A stretch of DNA of 64,000 nucleotides, taken from contig NC_092333.1 of assembly GCF_046630445.1 (NCBI RefSeq), forward strand, positions 719,254,001 to 719,318,000. The letters run 5' to 3'. Within the stretch, counting starts at the first letter, position 1; the number at the start of each line of letters is the position of its first letter. This DNA comes from Rutidosis leptorrhynchoides. Taxonomy: Eukaryota > Streptophyta > Magnoliopsida > Asterales > Asteraceae. A program made the translations under genes and the position numbers. Under the pieces are notes generated by a model that worked only from the letters and a program-made list of their open reading frames with translations, had not been told where the DNA came from and searched no databases. Positions 28,028 to 38,132 of the stretch are shown in pieces.

Positions 28028-30529
28028 TTAGATCTTTGTTTTTTCTTTAAAGTAAAACTATTTCAGAGTATCAAAGGGCTTAAGGGATTATTTACTAGCG
28101 ATATTAAGGGAAATCATCTACCTTAAAGTTGTGAGTTCGAATCTCTCTTTGCAAAACTAAAGTGTGTGTTTGCTATAAGATAAACTATTTTGGAGTAATA
28201 TTTTTTTTCTTGAACGGTCAAAATAGTATTAACGAGGTCCGGTCCGGCCCCCGCGTTGCGGCGGGGATAGTCGGTTTAACACAATTTGAACATAAGCGGG
28301 TACGACAACGGGTTTAAAGTGATTTTTAACTACACCTTTAACATGTTCAATTACTGTGACAATGACAACAATGGCTTTCAAATCAACTACTTAAACCCCT
28401 AAAAAATTAAGAACTTTAGATTGTAAATCAAGTCTCCAATGATTATAAGTTATCTGTTCAGGGTACTCTAATGTATCTACAGGTCATATTGTGTCATTGA
28501 ACTATTGGTTTTCCACCTAGCAATGAAGTTGAAGCATACAAATTGACTGAATATATAAATGCCTGACTATTGTAAATGGGGCCTATTCACCTAATAATAT
28601 AAAATGTGAATATATGTTTCCATTCCTAAGTACTTTCAGCTTCAAAGCTAATGTAAATTTCAACTAAACTCTAACTTATGATCACATAAAGGATAGTTTT
28701 CCCTAAATGTTTACTATAAAGACTTCAATGAACACACATGCCATCGCACACCACAATCAGTAAACCTATAAGCTAAGCTGAAAGTGACAAATCAAATAGA
28801 GAGAAGAAAAACAAACATCAAAGGTAAAAAAACGAACATTACCGTAAAAAAGCAACACTCATAACATGTGTTTCATCTGCAGGTTCGACCCGTATTTCCA
28901 GACAAAAACCTGCAAACAGTAACGAAATCAGAACAATGAAGACAAAACAAACGAAACAAAAGGAAGTAGCTGAAGATAAAAATACTGTAACTCGAAAAGT
29001 ATTTGAGGAATAAGCCATGCTTTTAGCAAAAAACCTGCATTATTAAACATAGAATTACTTTTTTTGAGTGCAATTATAGGCACTTAGGCAGGTCACTACT
29101 ATCATTCTGCTTACACAACCTAACAATACATAAGAATCAAACAAATTGGAGACCCAATTCAGCTGTTTTTGACTTGAAAATTACAGCGGCAAAGGCAGCA
29201 ACTTGTACGCTACAGAAGAGGGGTATAGACGCTCGAATTTTCTTGTTTGTTGACTAATTTCCAAGAAATAAAATTTTCTATTATTATAAATACAACAAAC
29301 ATATGTGCAAAAACATATCCAACACACAAAAGCACAAAAGGGATATAAATCAAAAAGAGCAATGATAATTGTAGATGAATAAACCAAAACAATATTAACA
29401 ACAATGTAGGCTACCGTAAAGAAGAGAAAACACAAAGCAAAAACTTGAACTTCAAATATAACTTTGCACACTACCTGAAACAATATCAATAAACACATAT
29501 ACCTACTTTTTAAGAACAACAATTAATTTAATAAATCACTTTTATAAAAGTGTACATCTCTTTCTGTTTCGGCAGTTTGACATAATACCAAAACCAAATC
29601 ATACTTATACAGTTATACTTACATACTATTCTAAAAATAATAATTAAATTAATCAATAAAAATACATAATGTAAAATCATAAATGAAGCAGGACCTAAGT
29701 TTCATAGATGTTATGCCCATAAATCATTCTATTTGAAATCTATGTTTCGGTACTTTTAAAAAATCGCATAAAAACATGGTAAAATTCGACTAATTTCGTT
29801 TCTTTTTTTACAGAAACATAACAAAAAGTGTTAAAGGAATGATGATAAGGACAATAGCCTTGATTATTGGCTTCAACTTGAATTGTGAATAGACGAATTA
29901 CCAGATGGGGTTTCGTTAAATATGGAGTTTAGATCTTGAATTGGAAGCAATTTTAGGCGCGAAGCTACTTTATTTCGTGTCTAGGATCGCCAGTTGAAGA
30001 GATAGATTTATGTGGAAGTTGATGGCGGCATAGTTTAGGTCTTCAATTGCAGGAAGTTGCTGCCGCTGAGAATCATCAGTTGAAGGGTTAGGTTAATGGG
30101 GAAGATGATAGGGTCATAGGAAGTCTCTGGAAGAAGATAAAAAGGTTTAGAAAAGAGGAAGAGGGCAGTGAGGTTTACGTATTTGATTGTTGTGGAAAAT
30201 CTTAAGCTTATAAGGGGAGGTGAAGAATGTCGTTTTGGAGCAGGAAAACACGGGTGGAGGATTATATCGAGGGTGATCAGGCATGACTTTTAGTATATCG
30301 AGGGTTTAATTTAATATCCATTTTTCCATCCTTACTTACAAGTCCCTCCGATTTATCTATGTGATTATGCTTAACAAAAAGTGTAGTTTTTTATTTGAAC
30401 AGAGATACGGAGTAGTAACGGACGAGCATTTACTTGGGCCGAAAACAGTAGGGCCCATTTTTTATTTTTTTGCATCTAATCCATTGTTAATAGAAAAATT
30501 GGTCAAAATGCTCTCATTAATAAAAGTGT
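28028..30529. other. Unassigned AT-rich DNA between Helitron and foldback element
   Basis: No recognisable gene. A GC-rich near-palindrome (CCCCGC/GCGGGG type) lies at about 28240-28262. On the minus strand 28870-28915 has an exon-like stretch (FCLEIRVEPADETHVMSV) bounded by AG and GT, of unknown identity. A GAGTTCGAATC B-box-like motif at about 28134-28144 may be a SINE remnant. At about 30270-30310 the sequence resembles the Helitron's right end, so a second, degraded relative is possible. The frames at 29181-29522 and 30361-30603 look like AT-rich noise. Confidence 0.4.
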
Positions 30530-31265
30530 TTAATAATCTTCAAAAAATCGTAATTGTAAAAATATTCTCTGATCACACACCACTCATCATGCTTGGTGTT
30601 TGATGTTTGGTGCGTGATACGTGTTATTGAGATTTTCATCAAGACAACCTATTTTTTGGCGCACCACACACAGTGCTGGTGCGCCATAACTTTGAATACT
30701 CGTATCTTTTGACTCGTAGCTTCGATTTAGTCACCGTTTTTTAAATCGTGTATTGTTTCGAGATATATCCGTTGGAATGCTTTTGAAGTGACAAAAATAA
30801 TTTTGAAGATCTTGATATTGCAATTTATGAATTAACGTAGAAAACGTTCGATTTACGAAATGTGACGTTAATTCAAATTGATTGAGGGGTTTCATGTACT
30901 TTTAGTCAAGATTGGTGATATATTTGACGAATCACAAACTAGAATATTCTATAACAAGTTATAAGTGGTCAAAATATGTTAAAATTAAAGGTCATTGAGG
31001 CTGATTTAAAAAAAACGGTGACTAAATCATAGCTACTAATCAAAAGATACAGCCATTCAAAGTTCTGGCACAACAAACAACAACCACCACACATCAAGCA
31101 CCACAAACAGAGCGTGTTTATTGGTGCGTGGTGCGTGTTGCACAAAAAAATTAGGTTTTCTCGATGATAATATCGGTAACACGCATCACGCACGACTTGC
31201 AAGCATGGTGTGTGGTGCATGGTCAGAGGGCATTTTTGCAGTTACGATTTTTTGACCACATATTG
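30530..31265. mobile_element. Foldback (long inverted-repeat) element
   Basis: The left arm, about 30530-30745, and the right arm, about 31007-31265, are imperfect reverse complements. Paired blocks in order are CAAAAAATCGTAA, CACACACCA/ACCATGCT, TGCGTGAT-CGTGTTA, AACTTTGAAT, GTATCTTTTGA and TTTAGTCACCGTTTTTT. The spacer has a further perfect 10-bp inverted repeat, GAATTAACGT (30829-30838) with ACGTTAATTC (30865-30874). There is no coding capacity. This fits a foldback or MITE-like DNA transposon; exact ends and target duplication were not resolved. Confidence 0.7.
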
Positions 31266-31778
31266 TTAAAAAATTTCTCAAATGTGGGCATTATGAAAGA
31301 TGAGGATCCTCAACCTAGAAAGCACACATTATGGCTAGCAACATCAAGTATCTAATCTAGCATACACAGGTACATATTTAACGATTCAATGGTTATGATG
31401 TGTTTAGAATTGGGACTTTCGTCCCATTATCTACAAATTACCTGATTTTAGTTATGTTTTATCTCTAAATGGTTAAATGAGCTATGTTAAACGATTGATC
31501 AAACAAGTCAAACGTGTTGTAAGTTATCTGAAGTGTATGAGTATCGAATCCTCAAAACATCATAAATTGCTTTAACAATACATTTTGTTGTTGTTGTAGA
31601 ATACAAACACTAAAAGTGTTTGCGGGTTGACTGGGTCCACTTGAAAGGTACAAATCTCTGCTTAATTCGTGATTTACAATTACTATGATGATAAATGCAT
31701 GCGTGTATGTATACATGAAACTGTTGCTATGATATAAGATGAATGTGAATGTGCATCTGATTGATTCGCTATGTTACT
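31266..31778. other. Unassigned intergenic DNA
   Basis: AT-rich, with no recognisable gene or repeat. The frame at 31164-31355 overlaps the foldback arm and has no protein features. Confidence 0.5.
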
Positions 31779-31942
31779 TGTTAGAATATAGAGGTAAGGT
31801 GTTTACATGATGAGAGTGTTTGTGTGTGTTTCAAGGTGTGATGGTGTGTGATTATGAGACTTAGGCTAATACCTAACCTAAGTGTGGTTATTTATACTCC
31901 ATCACTTGTAGATCAAATTACATCTACTTTAAAGTCCTAACA
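31779..31942 (-). repeat. Short Copia-type LTR (3' LTR, minus orientation)
   Basis: 164 bp bounded by TGTTAG and CTAACA. On the minus strand it is preceded by a purine tract (AAGGAGGAGAT) that directly abuts TGTTAGGAC, and it contains a TATA box (AGTATAAATAACC, plus 31886-31898). That is the 3'-LTR arrangement of a Ty1/Copia element whose body lies to the right. The flanking 5-mers do not match. Its small size would also suit a TRIM. Confidence 0.6.
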
Positions 31943-33117
31943 ATCTCCTCCTTAGATATGATTTGATATTGATCATCTCTTTACTTTGAATTTTGGAGAA
32001 GACTTGTTTAAAATTGTTGAGTTGAAAGCTTGAAATGTTGAGATTTCTTCTTTTGGAGAATTTCATAATCTTTAAAGCTTTGGTGATGAGAAATTGTGTT
32101 GTTGATGTGCTGTTGAACTTTGTTGAAAACTTCTCCTTTTGGAAGTTCTTGTCTTTGTTGATATCATGGTTAGGTTGATTTGTATCATGTTGATGTGTTG
32201 TTGAGAATCTTTTTCTTTTGAATATTCTCTTTGTCTTTGTATATTTCTTGGTTTTCTAGAAATGTATTAATTTATTTGAGTTGATTTCATTTGTTGATGA
32301 GAAAGAGCTTTAATGACCAAGCTTGAGATGTGTAATCTTCTCTTGCTCCCCCTAAATTGATGCATTATCTCTTGCTCCCTCTTGATTGGACAATAAGTTG
32401 TTTTGACTAGTACATCAGAATGTTGTTGCGGAAGATTGATTGGTAGGCTTGATTGAAGATAAACTCTTGAGCTTGTATCAGAGTTTGGTGATGCGGAAGC
32501 TTGTTCTTTGATGATATATCAGAGTTTGATGATGCGGAAGCTTTGATCTTCATTTTGGTGAAGCAACTTTGTCTTGTCTTTATCATCTTTGTAGAATCTT
32601 CATATGAGTAAGTATCAACTATATCATATTTTTTCCCCTCATGATGTTTTTGTGAAACTAATACATCGTGAACTTGAGATGATACAATTACAAAGACAAT
32701 GTTACAATGATCAAAATTTCATATTGTTTCGAAATTACAATAGAGTGAATACACTTATGAATGATAGTGTAATTTCAACCAAAAATTATTATAGTAACCA
32801 GTTGTGACAAGATGTGTGTGGTTGTTGTAAATGGTGGTGATTGTTAACGAAGTGAGACGATAACCGATGATGTATTATTGACATTGCTCGAATTAAACAT
32901 ATTTATCCTCGTAATATCCTTCTCAATTCGCTTAGTTTTGAAGAGATTTGAGATCGAAAGTGATTATTTGTTGATTAGAAGATGGTTCAATATAAAAATA
33001 GTCCAAAATTCTAAATTTGTGCAAAGGAATCAAAACTTGATCGTAAGAAATGAACCAAGTGAAGTTTTGAAGTGAAAATAATGTTCCAAGTTAAGGTGCA
33101 GCTTACCTGGGGTTGAA
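31943..33117 (-). other. Eroded body of the Copia-like element and unassigned flank
   Basis: On the minus strand, purine blocks of the GGGGGAGCAAGAG type (near 32345 and 32370) and T-rich spacers look like the 3' untranslated part of a Copia element. No integrase, RT or gag motif is found and no second LTR was located. From about 32600 to 33117 nothing is recognised; this part may already belong to the following plus-strand LTR. Confidence 0.35.
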
Positions 33118-33304
33118 AGCGGCGCACCATTACTCTAAAAAGTGAAAATTTGACATCAGAAGTTGAATCAGTGAAATGGTGCGGAGCACCACCTTTTTAG
33201 TGCGGCTCACCGTAAGGAAGGTGCGGCGCACCAAGTGAAAATCAGTTTTATGGTTCGGAGCACCACTTTTTGGTGTTGAGCACCACTTTTTGGTGCAGGG
33301 CACC
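33118..33304 (+). promoter_or_regulatory. Array of GGTGC-N3-GCACC palindromes upstream of a TATA box
   Basis: Six or seven 13-bp phrases occur here. Exact stems are at 33178-33190 (loop GGA), 33220-33232 (GGC) and 33292-33304 (AGG). Near-exact ones are at 33199-33211, 33252-33264 and 33272-33284, and a half unit lies at 33118-33128. The last three start exactly 20 bp apart. TATAAAA follows 38 bp after the last unit. Confidence 0.75.
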
Positions 33305-33777
33305 GACGCTGAATCCACATTTTTTTTTTATTTTGACCCAGTATAAAAGGAAGGGGATAAGAGGACCCAAAGGAGCTGTGATTGGGGTCCAAAATGGATC
33401 CCTAAAATGGTCCCCTTTATAATTCTATGAAGATCAAAGCTCAATTTATGATCCAAGTTGAAGATTAGTGAAGCTAGATGCTAGATCTCCATAGATTGTT
33501 AAACTATCTTAGTGATTTGATATATTATTCAATTTGTGTTTCAACACCTTTGGTGATCAAGACAACTAAATTAGGGATTTCAAGTGAAGGGATTTCAAGT
33601 GATTATGTCTTTGATTTGGATTGGTTTCAAAAGGGTTTTTAGTCAACATTGTGGTGTTAATCATTTCAAGTGATTGTTGTGATTATGAATTTTAAGTGAT
33701 TTCAATTCAAGATCGAGTCTCAATGATTTCACTCAAAACATATTGTTAATCTTTTAAAGCGAGTCTACGTGAATGAG

Positions 33778-36028
33778 TGATATGCCCAAATCGGATGGTT
33801 TATTTATGCAGTATCTTTAGGTCGCAAAACGTCAATTTAGGATATCAACAGAAGAAGTTGATTGTTTAATTTATATATGCTGGGCCTAAATCTATTATTC
33901 CTTCCTATGGGTTAGCAAGGGCAAATATGATCTAGGGTCGTTCCTTGAGCGGTCGAATTTGAAATGAAGCTTATTAAGATAATTTAGTAATTAAGATTGG
34001 GTTTATACACAATTTAGTATCCAAGACTAGTGGTCAGGTACACCTTGTGTGGAGAGGCAGGATCCTTTTGGTCCCAATAAATTGGCGACTGTTCGGAAAA
34101 TCCAACAACCAAGTCCAACCGGTTTATTCTAGACACCATTTTTATCAGGAATATTAAATTATGTAAAGATAATAGTTGGGTTGATTTGATTTATATTTGT
34201 ATTTAAGATATTAAAACAATATAATTAAAATAAGGTAGCTAGCATGCAACAGCTAAGGACAGAGAAGACGTGGTTCACCATGATTTAAGATAACGTAATG
34301 TTGGGATAATTGCGAGACACTCATTGGATAGATATACCTTGGTGTAAACACTAGATTCCCTACTAATTGATTTCTCGATTAGCATGTCATGAGGCTTTGA
34401 AGATTCTGATCGGATGGACTATGCTCGACTCCCGACGCTTTATTCGGTTTAAGGATATAAGCGGCCCATCTTGGATGCAATGCATACCTTGGGCGCACGA
34501 ATAAAGTTGCATAGCCTTATATAGATAATATCCAACCTTTCTTAACACCTTAGTATATCACCCAAGTGAGTGGCTATGATTGTGTTTCGAATTCCTTTCT
34601 GTCAATGGTTTGGTAAACTCTAAGGGTTTATAGACAAATTAGAACATCTGATAGTTCTCAGTCATCCTCAAAGATTTATAAGCTTAGTTTGTATTGTAGT
34701 ACATTAAACACCCATTTATGATTTAAACCAGCCCTTACTTAAATCTACCCAATAAATCCCTTAGTTATCCACCATGTACTAGGCTTAAAGTGGTTCCATA
34801 GCTTCTAACCTTGACCATACCTGAGTGGTCCTATAGTACATCAACACTGTACTCTACTTTTGTAACAGTATTTCCTCGAGTCTTATACTCTTGACCAATG
34901 TCTTAATCTGGTCCTACAGTAATTCCCCATGTACTTTATAGTATTTCTGATGGGTTCATACCTTGACCAGTGTATAAACACTTATAATTAATTACCTTAT
35001 AATTGTCGACTTTATAAAAGGTTTTAATCACGTTTATTGGTGGAAGGACGATAATAACGAGGTTTAATATCATAGACAGAAAGCGAGTACGAAACGATAA
35101 TCAACTCTAACTAACATTATTAAATTATGGCAAATAATCAAGCAATTACTCACACATCATGGCAACAAGCATTTCTAATATTAATAAATCACAAACATCC
35201 AACAAGAGTATTATAATAAATTAACAAAAGAAAAGGATAGATATTACCGAATAATGTCAGCAGAATAACACTTGTATTTCTTCATAATATCCATAGCGTT
35301 ACAATGCTTGATAGCTTCTACTACTAACTACATACTATTCTCCTATTGATCACTAGAGAGCGACAATAGAGAGATAATTATTTTTCTAATCTCTGTACTT
35401 TTCTCTCTCTAGAATCTAGAGAGAGAAAGTAGAGAGAGAAAGTAGAGAGAGAACTAATCTCCTATAGATCACTAGAGAGCGACTATAGAGAGATGTTTTA
35501 AAGAGAGAAGTGAGAAAGGTGTGTGTTGAAATGGTGGGATGAAGTCCCCATTTATAGAAAATGCATGGTGGTAAAATTGTAATTAAATTGCTGAAAAACC
35601 CCTGGCAGGGGGTTTGGCAGGTGGTTTGGCAGGGGGTTTGGCAGGTAAGATTTTTTGTTGGAAAATGGCTGGTAAACGGCTGGTAGGCCGTTTGGCAGGC
35701 CGTTTGCCAGGCCCGTTTGTAAGGGCAAGCCGGTTTGTATGCCCGTTTGCCAAGGCCGGATGGCAAGTCGTTTTACATAATGGTAGGCCGATTGGAAAGC
35801 CGTTTGGCCTGCCTGTTCCCTGGATCGTAGATTTCTTGTCTTTCACCGTTTTCGCTCTAGAATCTTCGTTTTAGCTCCGATTCTCTTGATTCTTTTTGCA
35901 TCGTCTTCATAATTATTTTATCTACAAATTTAACCGAAAAAGCGATTATTTTGCCGACAAAGTTTTGAACTTTATGCTTTTGAAACTCAATATCGGGGGT
36001 AAAAACGTGACTTTTTAGCCGATATCAA
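33778..36028 (-). mobile_element. Solo LTR A (Athila-like, minus orientation)
   Basis: 2251 bp from TGATATGCCC to GCCGATATCA, flanked by a perfect target duplication ATGAG (33773-33777 and 36029-36033). It is related to LTRs B, C and D. A minus-strand TATA (CTATAAATGG) lies at about 35550-35558, with a GC-rich phrase array upstream (35597-35830). Frames at 35416-35874 are translations of that array and not genes. At 34090-34140 it contains a segment shared with the 5' untranslated region of the composite element (60720-60770). Confidence 0.9.
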
Positions 36029-37610
36029 TGAGCTTTGATTGATTGAAAGTTTTATGAAGATTGTGAGATTTAAATGAAACTTTATGTTTTTTATAAAAAT
36101 ATCGTTATGTGACAAATGAATGGGATAATCCATGGCAAAGGTTGAACAATCAAGTGAACACGTTTTTCTCTTATTTTCTTATGTCTTTTAGTTCAATATG
36201 TAGTTTAATTCCAAACACTTTCAAAACCCCCTTTACTTAGGATAATTATTAGTTTTCAGAATCTCAATTAAATCGCTCTCTATGGAATGAACTTGGACTT
36301 ACTATTAGCTTTACTATACGATTAGGACTATTTGCCTATTTGTGTGATAATTGTTTAATAGTATTTTCTTGTTTAAATTTAAAGATAGTGTTTTAATCAT
36401 ACATCAACTTTGGCGCCGCTTGATATGGCCGAAACGAACGGTTTTATTTGTGCGGTGTCGTTAGGTCGCAACACGTCAGAATCAACCACCAAGAGGGGGG
36501 ACTGTTTTAAATTTATATTTAGTGGGGCCTAAATCATACTACTCCTTAGTATGAGTAAGGAAAATATGACCTGGAGTCGTATTTTTGAGATATCAGTAGA
36601 ATCGACCTATATTAAAACTTAAGATAATTATGAAGGAGTAGTGATTACCTAATTTTGGGATTTTCTAATTTATAAGACAGATAAAGTAAATGCGATAAAA
36701 TTCGTAATTCAGATAAGGTTAAAGTAAGTGCATACTATGATTTCATCAGTTATTTTGCCGAGATTATAGAATGATGGCTCATGAATAGGCAGAGGCCTTG
36801 TATTCACTACACTGGTCCTAAACGCCCCTGTCGTTGGACATGTCACTGGGTACTGTGATAGGTTTGAAGATTCTGAATATACAGCAATGTCCCTTACCCT
36901 CACCGCCCGTGCAGTCTGACTACAGGCATGCACGTTCAGACGGCTCATCCAATTGAGCAACTCGGTTGGGTGACGTATTAACATTCCACAAAGGTCTAAA
37001 CTTTCTTAAGCATAATAGAATACATGGTTTACCATATCTGAGAGACGTGATGTGTTTCAATGCTTTCGTTAATGATTGGTTTTAAAAGATAGTTAGGCCC
37101 TTTAAAAAGAGTTCAACCATAAACAACACCATGGCCAAGTCATGTTGACTTCCATGAACACGTTCGGTTATCCTAACGGTCTAATCCTTTATGTGTCTAA
37201 ACAAACAGTTCCTTAATTAACTAAGAATCCCTCAAGCGGGGTGCAATGCTTGAGACCGCGTTATGGTACATTGTATTAATCAACACTGACCGGGTTCCAT
37301 GGCCTTACTTAGCAGAGGTACAGCTTACAACAACCGTTGTGCTTCAGCATGCACGTATGAAGTTTATATGCTTGGTGACTACACTAGCATGGTCTAGAAC
37401 CGACAATGTACGAAGGGTCTAGTGTGATGAGCCAGAAAATTTCGACTTATTTTGAACCAAATTCTCGATATGATTTAATGTTTCCGACACGATAAGCAAA
37501 GTCTGTAAAACTGAATCTCAAAATTTTTGAACTATTCAATTACCCATCGACTACTCTTGACGATTCATGAACAATTATATGTATGTATATATATTATAAG
37601 ATTTACAAGT

Positions 37611-37806
37611 AAAAACGACTTTACTACAGTAAAATACTATTTGCTACAGTGAAACCGACTTTGCTACAGTAAAACACTATTTGCTACAGTGAAAACGACT
37701 TTGCTATAATGCTACAGTGAAAACGACTTTGCTACAGTAAAACACTATTTGCTACAGTAAACACTATTTGCTACAGTAACATTATTTGCTACAATAAAAC
37801 ACTATT
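37611..37806 (+). repeat. GCTACAGTRAAA tandem array
   Basis: Repeated TTGCTACAGT units alternate with AAAACGACT or AAAACACTAT, giving a period of roughly 20 bp over nearly 200 bp. It lies in the presumed U3 of the solo LTR, upstream of its TATA box. Confidence 0.85.
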
Positions 37807-37854
37807 TGATGTCGACGAACTAGAAAACAAAGCAGAAATGAGTTGTCCAGCCTA

Positions 37855-37930
37855 GCCATGCGATCGCATGGCAAAAGCACTGAAAACCCATGCGATCGCA
37901 TGAGGTCAGATTTCAGGAAAGGTCTATAAA
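37855..37930 (+). promoter_or_regulatory. Two GATC-centred palindromes and a TATA box
   Basis: GCCATGCGATCGCATGGC (37855-37872) is an 18-bp perfect palindrome. CATGCGATCGCATG repeats at 37889-37902. TCTATAAATT follows, with TATAAA at 37925-37930. The pair sits where the other LTRs of this window carry their GC-rich phrases. Confidence 0.8.
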
Positions 37931-37994
37931 TTGAATTCGTTTTTTTGCTCGATTACACATATATCATCCATCTTACTCTGTATTTATTTATTTA

Positions 37995-38132
<138 letters not shown>

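Larger units (their letters stand above)
33118..36406 (+). repeat. Plus-strand Athila-like LTR, 3' part (split by a solo LTR)
   Basis: 33118-33777 and 36034-36406 form one LTR once the solo LTR is removed. It has a promoter-like TATAAAA (33342-33348), an upstream palindrome array (33118-33304), and an end ATACATCA followed after ACT by TTGGCGCCGCT (from 36410). That is the start of the primer site used by Athila/Tat-type elements. The 5' boundary was not found. The body is missing: LTR B of another element begins right after the primer site core. Confidence 0.6.

Noticed and set aside
28240-28262. GC-rich near-palindrome as a second Helitron 3' end
   Set aside because: No CTRR terminus lies within the usual distance on either strand, and the possible 5' end near 30310 lacks a clear TC; kept only as a note.
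28870-28915. Exon-like minus-strand stretch bounded by AG and GT
   Set aside because: Short, with no family I can name and no neighbouring exons; not enough to call a gene fragment.
35416-35874. Overlapping frames of 86-116 codons rich in Lys, Pro, Ala and Arg
   Set aside because: They are produced by the GC-rich phrase array of LTR A in several frames at once; the same happens at 40412-40749 in LTR B.
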